DNA of 64,000 bases from an uncultured Acidimicrobiales bacterium (GCA_937922785.1 CALAJQ010000003.1:62001-126000), one strand, 5' to 3'. Positions 24,749-33,519 are shown, counted from the first letter of the stretch. Translations and numbers: made by a program. Notes: generated from the sequence alone by a model not told the origin.

Positions 24749-24757
24749 GCCTACACC

Positions 24758-25501
24758 TCAGCTAACCAGAGCGGAGGAAATCTCCGCCGCAGTCTTCAAT
24801 ATTGAGTCCTGTATCTCCTGGGCTCGTCCTCCAGGGAATCGATAAGCCGGACCCTGCACGTGAATAGCGGCCACTAGCTCCCCGCTGTTGTTAACTAACG
24901 GCGCAGCGATCGAAGTGAGTCCGGCCACCAAAGTCTCAGACGTCCAAGCGAAACCCACCTCACGAACTTGGTCTAGCTGAGCCCGCAAAGCCGCCGGCTC
25001 AGTTACCGAGGCAGGCATCGGAGCCTCCAGATTACGTTCCAGGTAAGTGTCGACCGCCTCCGATGGCCAACTCGCCATCGTGACCAACCCCGCCGACACA
25101 AGATGCATTGCCACTCTCACACCCTTCCAGTTTTGCACCTGGATTGGCTGGTTAGCTTTGGTCTCAAAGATGTAGTGCATCTCATAGCCGGTCGGCACAC
25201 TCATACCCGAGGTCTCACCAAGCCGCTCGGTCAGTTCTTCTAGATCGACCCGCACTCGGGCAGTGAGACTGGCGCTGGAATCTATTGACGCCGCTAGCTC
25301 GGCGATTCCGCTACCAATGCTGTAGAGACCGGTTGTGTCGTCGCGCTGCAGGGCCCCAAGCTCTTCGAGCGACCCAAGAAGGCGGCTAACTGTGCTGAGA
25401 GCCAGGTCGGTATTACGAGCCAGGTCTGTCAGCCCCATTGGCTTGGCAGCAACAGCCTCCAACAGCGCAAACGCTCTATCTAAACTTTGTACTGAACTCA
25501 T
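24758..25501 (-). CDS. IclR family transcriptional regulator
   Basis: 247 residues. The winged helix is at about 1-70 (SLDRAFALLEAVAAKPMGLTDLARNTDLALSTVSRLLGSLEELGAL). The GAF-like effector domain at about 80-245 includes ETSGMSVPTGYEMHYIF and the family-typical IHVQGPAYRF near the end. It is divergent from the corrinoid operon with 107 bp between starts, and that gap holds two IclR-type palindromes. A matching box also lies between the formate dehydrogenase and DsbA-like genes 30 kb away. I infer that it controls methyl-group catabolism; the effector is unknown. Confidence 0.92.
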   Translation of the reverse strand: MSSVQSLDRAFALLEAVAAKPMGLTDLARNTDLALSTVSRLLGSLEELGALQRDDTTGLYSIGSGIAELAASIDSSASLTARVRVDLEELTERLGETSGMSVPTGYEMHYIFETKANQPIQVQNWKGVRVAMHLVSAGLVTMASWPSEAVDTYLERNLEAPMPASVTEPAALRAQLDQVREVGFAWTSETLVAGLTSIAAPLVNNSGELVAAIHVQGPAYRFPGGRAQEIQDSILKTAAEISSALVS

Positions 25502-25540
25502 GAAGTTTCACTGGCTTTCGCCTGTCCCTCAGTTGTAGAC

Positions 25541-25573
25541 TTCCATGATACGGTTTATTTCCACATTATGGAA
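25541..25573. promoter_or_regulatory. Two IclR-type palindromic boxes before the corrinoid operon
   Basis: Box 1 is TTCCATGATACGGTT (25541-25555) and box 2 is TTCCACATTATGGAA (25559-25573). The outer arms GACTTCCAT and ATGGAAGTC also form a perfect 9-bp inverted repeat across both boxes (25539-25575). The location between the divergent iclR and corrinoid genes is where an IclR protein would bind. Confidence 0.7.
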
Positions 25574-25608
25574 GTCCTGTTATCAGGACCTGAGCAACGA
25601 GGCTTGCC

Positions 25609-26310
25609 ATGTCAGAAGATGTTGACGATATTGATCTCTCCGCACTTAGCGATGAAGACCTCACCGCGCAGATGCACGATGATCTCTACGACGGCCTCGC
25701 CGAAGAAATCGATGAAGGCACAAGGATCCTCCTCGACCGAGGATGGGGACCAGACAAGGTACTGAACGACGCCTTGGTCGAAGGCATGCGGATCGTCGGC
25801 ATCGACTTCCGTGACGGCATCTTGTTTGTGCCCGAAGTTCTCCTCGCCGCCAACGCCATGAAGGCCGGCATGGCTATCTTGCGTCCCCTCTTGGCCGAGA
25901 CAGGTGCAGAGTCAGTTGGCACCGTGGTAATCGGCACGGTTAAGGGCGACATCCACGACATTGGCAAGAACTTGGTTGCCATGATGCTCGAAGGCGCAGG
26001 CTTTGAAGTTCACGACATCGGAATCAACACCGACGCCGACGCCTTCCTTGCCGCCCTGGACGAGCACAAGCCTGACATTCTCGGCATGTCTGCGCTCCTA
26101 ACCACCACGATGCCTTACATGAAGGTGGTCATTGACACCCTCATCGAAAAGGGGCTTCGTGATGAGTACATCGTCTTGGTTGGAGGCGCTCCTTTGAACG
26201 AAGAGTTTGGCGAAGCAATCGGCGCAGACGCCTACTGTCGTGACGCGGCCGTTGCGGCCGAGACCGCAAAGACCAAGGTCGCTGAAGCCCGTGCAGCCCT
26301 CAAAGGCTGA
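25609..26310 (+). CDS. Corrinoid (B12-binding) methyl-carrier protein
   Basis: 233 residues built like MtmC/MtbC/MttC and methionine-synthase B12 modules. A four-helix cap covers about 20-95, and a cobalamin-binding Rossmann domain covers about 105-230. The lower-ligand motif is GDIHDIG, with D114, H116 and G119. MSALLTTTMPYMK and VGGAPLNEEFGEAIGADAY complete the cobalamin pocket. It carries a methyl group on cobalt between a substrate methyltransferase and a THF methyltransferase. It is the first gene of a tight operon. GAGG lies 8 bases before the ATG, and IclR boxes lie upstream. Confidence 0.95.
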   Translation: MSEDVDDIDLSALSDEDLTAQMHDDLYDGLAEEIDEGTRILLDRGWGPDKVLNDALVEGMRIVGIDFRDGILFVPEVLLAANAMKAGMAILRPLLAETGAESVGTVVIGTVKGDIHDIGKNLVAMMLEGAGFEVHDIGINTDADAFLAALDEHKPDILGMSALLTTTMPYMKVVIDTLIEKGLRDEYIVLVGGAPLNEEFGEAIGADAYCRDAAVAAETAKTKVAEARAALKG

Positions 26311-26902
26311 GAGACTTCTAGTAATCGCTTGTGGGGCGCTAGTGAAAGAACTTCGTGCTGTTCTTCAACAGCAAGGCCTCGGCCATATCGACGTACATTG
26401 GCTTCCAGCCCCCTACCACCAACGACCTGAGAAGATCGTGCCCGCGTTTCGCGAAGTGATGGCCGAAAAGGCCGACGCCTATGACCGGGTCGTAGTTGGC
26501 TACGCCGACTGTGGAACCGGCGGCTTGCTAGACGCCGCTCTTGCCGAATATGGCGGAATCGAGCGCATCCCTGGGGACCATTGCTATGAGTTCTTTGCTG
26601 GGAGCGAGGAATTCAAACAACTTCACGCCCAAGACCTCGGCACGTTCTTTCTTACCGACTACCTGGTCAAGCATTTCGACACCCTCATTTGGGGCCCGCT
26701 CGGCATGGACAAACATCCCGAGCTTCGGGACATGTACTTCGGCAACTACAACCGCTGCCTCTACTTGACCCAGACCCATGGCACTGAACTGGTTAGCGAT
26801 GCTCAGGCTGTCGCCGAACGGTTAGGTCTTGAATTCGAACTGATAGACACTGGACTCGAGCCGTTCGCCGAGACAGTTGTAACTCTTCTAGGAGCACAAT
26901 AA
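26291..26902 (+). CDS. DUF1638 family protein in the corrinoid operon
   Basis: About 203 residues from GTG 26291, overlapping the corrinoid gene by 20 bp; the upstream ATG at 26207 would overlap it by 104 bp and adds a Pro/Arg-rich stretch absent from the family. Conserved-looking features are LLVIACGALVKEL, VHWLPAPYHQRPEKI, VVVGYADCGTGG, IPGDHCYEFFAG and an HGTEL segment. Cys and His residues are concentrated in these motifs, hinting at metal or corrinoid binding. DUF1638 has no established function that I know of, but it recurs beside MttB-type methyltransferases. A role in corrinoid methyl transfer is inferred from context. Confidence 0.85.
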   Translation: MQPSKAERLLVIACGALVKELRAVLQQQGLGHIDVHWLPAPYHQRPEKIVPAFREVMAEKADAYDRVVVGYADCGTGGLLDAALAEYGGIERIPGDHCYEFFAGSEEFKQLHAQDLGTFFLTDYLVKHFDTLIWGPLGMDKHPELRDMYFGNYNRCLYLTQTHGTELVSDAQAVAERLGLEFELIDTGLEPFAETVVTLLGAQ

Positions 26903-27246
26903 TGGCCCGTCGTGGTGGAGCGAAGCTCATAACGATTTACTGGCGCGACATCCCCGCTCAGGTGAATGCCGGCAGCGGTGAGAACAAACACCAAGTCCTC
27001 CTCAAACCAAGATTCCAGAAAGCCATTGACCGCGCCGCCATGGTGGCCGGGATCACCAGCGCTTCTGACTACGTAAACGAGTGGCGCCAAGCCGCCGCTC
27101 CGCTCTCGGGCGAGGCCAGCGCCGCCGCCGATGAGCTTGCAACCCAAATCGACGAGACGTTTCCTCTGGAACGACTCAACGAACTAGTAGCCAACGGCGG
27201 CTACGAGGCGGAGAACGTTCCCGCCAATGAAGATGGAGATAGCTAA
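26902..27246 (+). CDS. 'Virulence factor' (PF13769-like) small protein in the corrinoid operon
   Basis: 114 residues beginning ARRGGAKLITIYWRDIPAQVNA and containing VLLKPRFQKAIDRAAMVAGITSASDYVNEWRQ. This matches the small family labelled 'virulence factor', a name that says nothing here. It overlaps the DUF1638 gene by 1 bp and abuts the methyl-THF methyltransferase gene with no gap, so its function must lie in this pathway. It has no cysteines and one possible helical core. An adaptor or assembly role in the corrinoid complex is a guess. Confidence 0.8.
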   Translation: MARRGGAKLITIYWRDIPAQVNAGSGENKHQVLLKPRFQKAIDRAAMVAGITSASDYVNEWRQAAAPLSGEASAAADELATQIDETFPLERLNELVANGGYEAENVPANEDGDS

Positions 27247-28149
27247 ATGACGCGAACTATTCTTTCTAGTGCGACAAAAGAGGTCGTGATTGGATTCGAT
27301 CAACCGTTTGTGATGATCGGGGAACGGATCAACCCGACTGGCCGCAAGTTGCTTGCCGCTGAAATGAAAGAAGGCAACTTCGACCGTGTCATCGCCGACG
27401 CCATCGCTCAGGTTGAAGGCGGTGCTCAAATGCTTGACGTCAACGCAGGCATCCCGCTTGCTGATGAGCCCGCGCTTCTGGCCAAGGCAATCCAACTAGT
27501 TCAAGGTGTGACCGATGTTCCTCTTTGCATCGACTCTTCGATCATCGAAGCACTTGAGGCGGGTATTGCGGTCTATGAAGGCAAGCCACTCATTAACTCG
27601 GTAACCGGAGAGGATGAGAACCTCGAACGCGTTCTTCCGTTGGTGGCAAGACACGGCGCCGCAGTTGTTGCCATCTCAAACGACGAGACCGGCATTTCCG
27701 AAGACCCCGACGTCCGCTTTGAGGTAGCGAAGAAGATTGTAAACCGGGCAGCAGATCATGGAATCAAGCCTGAAGACGTTGTGGTTGATCCCCTCGTGAT
27801 GCCGATCGGAGCGATGGGAGGAGCAGGCCGTCAGGTTTTTGCTCTAGTTCATCGGCTCCGAACTGAGCTTGGCGTGAACACCACCTGCGGTGCTTCGAAC
27901 GTTAGCTTCGGGCTACCTAACCGCCACGTCGTAACCGGCACCTTCCTGGCAATGGCAATCAGCCATGGCATGACGTCAGCCATTATGAACCCTCTCCATA
28001 AAGAGGTGAAGGATTCCGTCATGGCCGCAGATGTGCTTAACAATCAGGATCCAAACTGTGCCGCCTGGATTCAAGCCAATCGAGACCCCAACGCCGATGC
28101 TGGGGCCCGGGGCCGCCGAACGGGACGTCGACGCGGCGCCTCCGCATAA
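27247..28149 (+). CDS. Methyltetrahydrofolate:corrinoid methyltransferase (MtgA/MtrH/AcsE-like)
   Basis: 300 residues with the pterin-binding TIM-barrel fold. FVMIGERINPTGRKLL is the family start motif. GAQMLDVNAGIP, LCIDSSIIEALEAG, PLINSVTG and GASNVSFGLPNR line the THF-binding face. It would move the methyl group from the corrinoid protein to tetrahydrofolate, giving 5-methyl-THF. It ends in an Arg/Gly tail (GARGRRTGRRRGASA). It starts immediately after the PF13769 stop and 15 bp before the RamA-like gene. Confidence 0.93.
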   Translation: MTRTILSSATKEVVIGFDQPFVMIGERINPTGRKLLAAEMKEGNFDRVIADAIAQVEGGAQMLDVNAGIPLADEPALLAKAIQLVQGVTDVPLCIDSSIIEALEAGIAVYEGKPLINSVTGEDENLERVLPLVARHGAAVVAISNDETGISEDPDVRFEVAKKIVNRAADHGIKPEDVVVDPLVMPIGAMGGAGRQVFALVHRLRTELGVNTTCGASNVSFGLPNRHVVTGTFLAMAISHGMTSAIMNPLHKEVKDSVMAADVLNNQDPNCAAWIQANRDPNADAGARGRRTGRRRGASA

Positions 28150-28164
28150 GGACTCGCCAGCTCT

Positions 28165-30186
28165 ATGCCCCGAGTTGTCTTTACTCCCTCTGGTCTCGAC
28201 GGCGAAGTCGTTGAAGGCACAACAGTGCTTGAAGCGGCGCGCCAACTGGGCGTCGACCTCGACACAGTCTGTGGTGGGAGAGGAATTTGCGGACGCTGTC
28301 AGGTGACACCAAGCGTTGGCACGTTCGATAAGTGGAGCATCAGCTCCACGGTCGCTGCGCTGACCGCGCCTGGTCCAACTGAGAACGAGTACCGGGGCAA
28401 ACGGCCTCTTCGCGATGGTCAACGCCTTGGCTGCTCAACCGGCATTTGTGGCGACGTCGTGCTCGACGTGCCGCCCGAAAGCCAGATCCACAAGCAGGTC
28501 GTGCGCAAAGAAGTAAACATCGAAGGGATCCAGCTCGACCCAACGATCGAGCTTCGGTACGTCGAACTGGTCATGCCTGAACTTGGCGAAGACGCCACTG
28601 CAGCTGATCTGATTGTCACGGCGTTAGCCAAAGAGTGGGACATCGAGGGTGCTGTTGTTGCCCCACAAGTTCTGCCGACGATTCATGCCGCAGTTGAATC
28701 TGACGAACCGGGGGCCACAGTTGCGTTGCGCCGCTCGGACTCCACCGTCGTTGCGGCCTGGGCCGGATTTGTAGACACCATCGTGGGTGTTGCAGTAGAC
28801 ATCGGCTCGACCACAGTGGCTGGCCATCTGTGCAACTTGGCAACTGGCGAAGTGTTGGCAACCTCGGGGCGCATGAACCCTCAGATTCGCTTTGGCGAAG
28901 ATCTCATGAGCCGGGTCTCCTACGTGATGATGAACCCAGGCGGGGACGTTGAGCTCACCACTGCGATCCGATCGACCTTGGACGAACTGGTCACCGATCT
29001 GTTGGACCAAACCAACCTTGGTGGGGCCAGCGTTTCTAGAGACAGCATTACGAGAGATAAAGTCTTAAGCATCACCCTGGTCGGTAATCCAGTGATGCAC
29101 CACATTCTCTTGGGTGTCGACCCGACTCCCTTGGGTGCGGCCCCCTTCCTGCTAGCCATAAGTGACGCGGTGCAGATGCGGGCCACGGAGCTAGATCTCA
29201 GCTGTCCAAACGCATCGGTCTATATCGCCCCTTGTATTGCTGGTCATGTGGGTGCTGACACTGCAGCGGCGGTGCTGTCTGAGGGTCCGCATCGCTCCGA
29301 TGAAGTGCAACTAATGGTTGACGTTGGAACCAACGCAGAGATCGTTCTTGGAAACAACAAGCGCCTGTTTGCAGCTTCGTCGCCCACAGGGCCAGCGTTC
29401 GAGGGCGCTCAGCTTTCGTGTGGGGTACGGGCTTCGGCCGGCGCTATCGAGCGCGTGCGGATTGATCGCGAAACGCTAGAACCTCGAATCAAGATCATCG
29501 GAACAGATCTGTGGAGCGACGAAGAGGGGTTCGACGAGGCGGCGAAAAAGCTTGGTGTTATCGGAGTCTGCGGCTCCGGAATAATCGAGGCCGTCGCCGA
29601 GCTTTTTCTGGCCCAGGTGCTCGACGAGGATGGCGTGGTTCGAAGCGAAGGAGCAGAACGAACTGAGCGTGTCATTCCTGATGGTCGAACCTTTTCCTAC
29701 GTTCTTTGGGGCGAACACCGAATCACTCAGAATGACGTCCGGGCAATCCAGCTGGCCAAGGCTGCCCTGCGCGCTGGCATCGATCTGCTAATGGAGCATG
29801 CCGAGCTAAACCACGTCGATGACGTGCGGCTGGCTGGGGCGTTCGGGTCACACATCGATCCGGTTTATGCAATGGTCTTGGGGCTCATCCCAGATTGCGA
29901 ACCAAGCTCTGTTTCATCATCTGGTAACTCAGCCGGAACGGGAGCTGTGCGGATGCTCCTTAGCGGGTCCGAGCGGTCTGAAATCGAGAACGTCGTTCGG
30001 TCGATCCACAAGATCGAAACCGCTACCGAACCAAGGTTTCAAGAGTTGTTTGTAAACGCAATGGCCTTCCCGCACAAGACAACACCAACACCCCATCTGG
30101 CCAAGGTCATAGACCTGCCGGCCCCGATGGAAAAAACTAACAACGAGGCCGGAGGTCGCCGTAGGCGACGGCGGCCGGCTAGCTAA
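28165..30186 (+). CDS. RamA-like reductive activator of corrinoid proteins (ASKHA/DUF4445, [2Fe-2S])
   Basis: 673 residues. The N-terminal ferredoxin domain has the cluster ligands C36-x5-C42-x2-C45 and C90 (VCGGRGICGRC, LGCSTGICGD). A linker domain is followed by the ASKHA ATPase core from about 205: VAVDIGSTTVAGHL (phosphate 1) and LMVDVGTNAEIVLGN (phosphate 2), with CGVRASAGAIERV and GVCGSGIIEAVAELF. It reduces inactive Co(II) corrinoid to Co(I) using ATP. The C-terminus is basic (GGRRRRRRPAS). It is encoded in the same operon as its presumed client, with the MttB gene 13 bp downstream. Confidence 0.93.
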   Translation: MPRVVFTPSGLDGEVVEGTTVLEAARQLGVDLDTVCGGRGICGRCQVTPSVGTFDKWSISSTVAALTAPGPTENEYRGKRPLRDGQRLGCSTGICGDVVLDVPPESQIHKQVVRKEVNIEGIQLDPTIELRYVELVMPELGEDATAADLIVTALAKEWDIEGAVVAPQVLPTIHAAVESDEPGATVALRRSDSTVVAAWAGFVDTIVGVAVDIGSTTVAGHLCNLATGEVLATSGRMNPQIRFGEDLMSRVSYVMMNPGGDVELTTAIRSTLDELVTDLLDQTNLGGASVSRDSITRDKVLSITLVGNPVMHHILLGVDPTPLGAAPFLLAISDAVQMRATELDLSCPNASVYIAPCIAGHVGADTAAAVLSEGPHRSDEVQLMVDVGTNAEIVLGNNKRLFAASSPTGPAFEGAQLSCGVRASAGAIERVRIDRETLEPRIKIIGTDLWSDEEGFDEAAKKLGVIGVCGSGIIEAVAELFLAQVLDEDGVVRSEGAERTERVIPDGRTFSYVLWGEHRITQNDVRAIQLAKAALRAGIDLLMEHAELNHVDDVRLAGAFGSHIDPVYAMVLGLIPDCEPSSVSSSGNSAGTGAVRMLLSGSERSEIENVVRSIHKIETATEPRFQELFVNAMAFPHKTTPTPHLAKVIDLPAPMEKTNNEAGGRRRRRRPAS

Positions 30187-30199
30187 GGGACCGATATTT

Positions 30200-31747
30200 A
30201 TGAGTGAACGATCTAAAAGAGGCGGTGGCCGAAGAGGTGGTGGTCGAGCCGCCCGTCAAGAACTAAGAGCCAAAGGCAACACTGAATCTGTGCCCTACCT
30301 AGAGCGGCAGATTGCGCCAGTAAGCGTGCTTGATGAGGCCAGCCTTGTTCAGTTGGAAGAGAACGCTGAGATCATCATGTCCGAGGTTGGGATTGCTTTT
30401 CAGGAGTTCCCACTCGCACTAGAACTATTCGAAGCTGCTGGCTGCACGATTGAGGGCGACCTCGTCAAGTTCCCTCACGGTCTTGCTCGAAAGATCGTGC
30501 AGGAAAACGCTCCTAAGAGCTACATCCAGCACGCTCGCAACCCCGAACGAAACGTCAAGATTGGCGAGAACACCACTGTCTTTGCCCCCAACTACGGGTC
30601 GCCCTTTGTTACTGATCTTGACAACGGTCGGCGCTACGGCACCATCGAAGACTTCCGCAACATCGTCAAGCTCACCTACATGCTCCCCCACCTGCATCAC
30701 AGTGGCGGCACGGTTTGTGAACCAGTGGACATTCCGGTCAACAAGCGCCACCTCGACATGGTGTACTCCCACCTCAAATATTCAGATAAGCCGATCATGG
30801 GCTCGGTGACAGCACCGGAGAACGCACAAGATTCTGTTGAGCTCTGCCGGATCGCCTTTGGTGGGGACTTGCAAGACCGGACGGTGATGACCAGCCTCAT
30901 AAATGCCTCCTCGCCCCTTCGGTGGGACGCAACAATGTTGGGGGCCGCTGAGGTTTATGCCCGCAACAACCAGGCCTCAATCATCAGCCCGTTCATCCTT
31001 GCCGGAGCGATGAGCCCTGTGACCGTCGCAGGCTTGTGCGCCCAAGCCTTGGCCGAAGCCTTAAGTGGCATGGCTTTCACTCAACTGGTCCGACCCGGCT
31101 CGCCCGTGATCTTTGGAACCTTTGCTACGTCGATGTCCATGGCCACTGGCGCACCCACATTTGGCACTGCCGAGGGTGGCCTGGCCATATACGTGATGGC
31201 CGAACTCGCCAGGCGCGTGGGTGTGCCTTTCCGGTCTGGCGGCCAGTTCACTGCATCGAAGACCCCCGATGCTCAGGCTGCTTACGAATCATCCTCAAGC
31301 ATTGTCCCCACGATGATGGCCGGGGTGAACTTCGTGCTTCACGCTGCGGGCTGGATCGAAGGCGGCCTGGCGCTTAGCTACGAGAAGTTGATTCTCGATG
31401 CAGATCAACTGGGCATGATGGGTGTCTATGCTAAGGGCGTAGACATGACCGAGAACGGCCAAGCCGTCGAGGCGTTTCGCACAAACCCGGCCGGCATGCA
31501 CTTCCTTGGCAACGCCCACACGTTGGAGAACTTCGAGACGGCGTTTTACCGCTCCGACACCGCCGACAACAACAGCTTCGAGCAATGGGACGAAGACGGC
31601 GGCCTAACCGCTGCTCAACGGGCCAACACTCGGTGGAAAGAAATGTTGGCTAGCTACGTGGCTCCTCCGCTCGATGAAGCTGCTGACGCCGAAATGCTGG
31701 CTTATATCGAAAAGCGGAAGGCCGAAATGCCTGACGCCATTGGATAG
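30200..31747 (+). CDS. Non-pyrrolysine MttB-family methyltransferase (quaternary-amine:corrinoid, MtgB-like)
   Basis: 515 residues with a TIM-barrel MttB fold. Features include ENAEIIMSEVGIAFQEFPLAL, YGSPFVTDLDNGRRYGTIEDF, HHSGGTVCEPVDIP, MGSVTAPENA and GMMGVYAKGVDMTENGQAVEA. No in-frame amber codon interrupts the frame, so it belongs to the pyrrolysine-free branch that includes glycine betaine (MtgB), proline betaine and carnitine enzymes. The true substrate cannot be read from sequence; glycine betaine fits the dimethylglycine- and sarcosine-type enzymes 14-33 kb away. The N-terminus is Arg/Gly-rich (ERSKRGGGRRGGGRAAR). Confidence 0.92.
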   Translation: MSERSKRGGGRRGGGRAARQELRAKGNTESVPYLERQIAPVSVLDEASLVQLEENAEIIMSEVGIAFQEFPLALELFEAAGCTIEGDLVKFPHGLARKIVQENAPKSYIQHARNPERNVKIGENTTVFAPNYGSPFVTDLDNGRRYGTIEDFRNIVKLTYMLPHLHHSGGTVCEPVDIPVNKRHLDMVYSHLKYSDKPIMGSVTAPENAQDSVELCRIAFGGDLQDRTVMTSLINASSPLRWDATMLGAAEVYARNNQASIISPFILAGAMSPVTVAGLCAQALAEALSGMAFTQLVRPGSPVIFGTFATSMSMATGAPTFGTAEGGLAIYVMAELARRVGVPFRSGGQFTASKTPDAQAAYESSSSIVPTMMAGVNFVLHAAGWIEGGLALSYEKLILDADQLGMMGVYAKGVDMTENGQAVEAFRTNPAGMHFLGNAHTLENFETAFYRSDTADNNSFEQWDEDGGLTAAQRANTRWKEMLASYVAPPLDEAADAEMLAYIEKRKAEMPDAIG

Positions 31748-31791
31748 CCGGGAACTTCACAGTGCCCGCCTGGCGTTAAGTACCTAGTGCC

Positions 31792-33519
31792 ATGAACAAC
31801 AACACACTTTCGCTTAGAGAAGCGCTACTGCTCTACCCGCAACCTGAGGGTCGCCAGTGGTTGCGTTTCCTAAACCCAATCGAAACAGTTATCGCTTGGG
31901 ACATCGAAGATGTTGTGCCTGCCATTAAGAAGGCCGAGGCAGCTACTCAAAAAGGCTTCTGGGCTGTTGGAATGGTCTCCTACGATGCTGGCGAGGCCTT
32001 CGATACAGCGTTCGTGTCACACCGTGACCCCGATACTCCGCTAGTTGCATTCGGGATTTTTGATGGGCCGTCAGAGAAAGAATCCAGCGGCGAGGGCCAG
32101 TTCGAGCTGGCCGCGTGGACACCATCGGTCTCTCAAACTCATCACGAAGATGGAGTCGACAAAGTCAAAGAGTTCATTGCGTCTGGCGACACTTACCAGG
32201 TGAATCTGACGTTGCGTATGCACTCAGAATTTAACGGCGACCCAAAAGCCCTGTTTCACTCCCTGGCCAGAGCTCAAAAAGGTGACCATCTTGCCTACCT
32301 AGACTTCGGCAGCCGTGCGGTCTGTTCTGCCTCGCCCGAACTTTTCTTCAGAAAGCGAGGCCGAACTCTTATCTCCAAGCCGATGAAGGGCACGCTCCCC
32401 GCTTCGGTCGATCCGGCCGAATTGAGGGCCAGCATCAAAGACCAAGCCGAGAACACGATGATCGTGGACATGATGCGAAACGACTTTGGCCGCATCGCCG
32501 AGATCGGTTCAGTTCAGGTACCTATTTTGCACGAGATCGAGACTTATCCAACGGTCCACCAGATGGTGTCGGAGGTTCGTGCCGAGACCGATGCCTCGAT
32601 CGCTGAAGTATTCAGTGCAACGTTCCCTGCAGCTTCAATAACCGGTGCCCCCAAAATCTCTACGTCGCGAATAATTACCGAGCTCGAATCAACCCCACGG
32701 GGTATCTACACCGGCGCGATCGGAGCTATGGCTCCCGACGGGGGCGCCGAGTTCAACGTTGCAATCAGAACGGTCTGGCTCGACACCGAGAGTGGGCGCG
32801 CCATCTACGGAACGGGCGGCGGAATTGTCTGGGATTCCCAACCCACAGCCGAGTGGTACGAGGCCATCACAAAGACCCGCGTCTTGGATCGGGCTCCCCG
32901 CAGTTTCGACCTTCTTGAGACCATGCTTTTTGTGCCCGAGGATGGAATTCTGCTTCTTGAGCGCCACTTAGACAGGTTGGCCGACAGCGCAAAGTTTTTT
33001 GCCATCGATCTGGACATCGCCGCCATCGAAACCATGCTTAAAGGAATCGAGCTTGATGACCCGGCGAGCCTTCGCCTCACCGTCGATGTCGCTGGCGAGC
33101 CTCACTTACACATCACTCCGCTTGTCGAAACCAATCACGGCCCGTGGCTTGTACCTGTCCACCCGGATCCGGTCCAAACTCGGGATCTTTTCCTAAGCCA
33201 CAAGACTACTAACCGCGGCGTTTATGACCGGGCTAGAGAGGCCCATCCAGAAGCGCCAGATGTAATCCTGGTCAACGAGCGTGGCGAACTGACCGAGACT
33301 TCAATTGGCAACCTGGTATTGGTACTTGATGGCCAGTTGGTTACACCGCCGCTGTCATCGGGTGTACTGCCGGGCACGATGCGGGCCGATCTTGTGGAGC
33401 ACGACAAGATTTCAGAGCGTGTGCTGACTAAAGAAGATCTGAAAGTCGCTGAAGAGATATTCATGATCAACTCTGTCAGGGGCTGGGTCGAACTCCTGGT
33501 TGCTGAGACAAACGAGTGA
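31792..33519 (+). CDS. Fused aminodeoxychorismate synthase component I and aminodeoxychorismate lyase (PabB-PabC)
   Basis: 575 residues. Residues about 110-370 are a chorismate-binding domain (SGDTYQVNLTLRM, SPELFFRKRGRTLISKPMKGT, MIVDMMRNDFGRIAEIGSV, PAASITGAPKISTSRIITELE, GIYTGAIGAM). Residues about 380-575 form a class IV PLP aminotransferase/lyase (LLERHLDRLADSAKFF, NERGELTETSIGNLVL, LPGTMRADLV). Together they make p-aminobenzoate for folate. It starts 44 bp after the MttB-family gene on the same strand. This placement may link folate supply to the THF-dependent methyl pathway. Confidence 0.9.
   Translation: MNNNTLSLREALLLYPQPEGRQWLRFLNPIETVIAWDIEDVVPAIKKAEAATQKGFWAVGMVSYDAGEAFDTAFVSHRDPDTPLVAFGIFDGPSEKESSGEGQFELAAWTPSVSQTHHEDGVDKVKEFIASGDTYQVNLTLRMHSEFNGDPKALFHSLARAQKGDHLAYLDFGSRAVCSASPELFFRKRGRTLISKPMKGTLPASVDPAELRASIKDQAENTMIVDMMRNDFGRIAEIGSVQVPILHEIETYPTVHQMVSEVRAETDASIAEVFSATFPAASITGAPKISTSRIITELESTPRGIYTGAIGAMAPDGGAEFNVAIRTVWLDTESGRAIYGTGGGIVWDSQPTAEWYEAITKTRVLDRAPRSFDLLETMLFVPEDGILLLERHLDRLADSAKFFAIDLDIAAIETMLKGIELDDPASLRLTVDVAGEPHLHITPLVETNHGPWLVPVHPDPVQTRDLFLSHKTTNRGVYDRAREAHPEAPDVILVNERGELTETSIGNLVLVLDGQLVTPPLSSGVLPGTMRADLVEHDKISERVLTKEDLKVAEEIFMINSVRGWVELLVAETNE

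Noticed and set aside
26207-26290. Upstream ATG for the DUF1638 gene
   Set aside because: It overlaps the corrinoid gene by 104 bp and encodes a shadow-frame Pro/Arg-rich stretch. GTG 26291 fits the family start better.
26902-27246. Pathogenicity role from the family name 'virulence factor'
   Set aside because: The name is historical. The gene sits inside a corrinoid methyl-transfer operon and nothing in the window suggests virulence.
30200-31850. Pyrrolysine read-through of the TAG that ends the MttB-family gene
   Set aside because: The protein already has full family length (515 residues), and the Pyl position of true MttB is internal, not at the C-terminus. The TAG is an ordinary stop.
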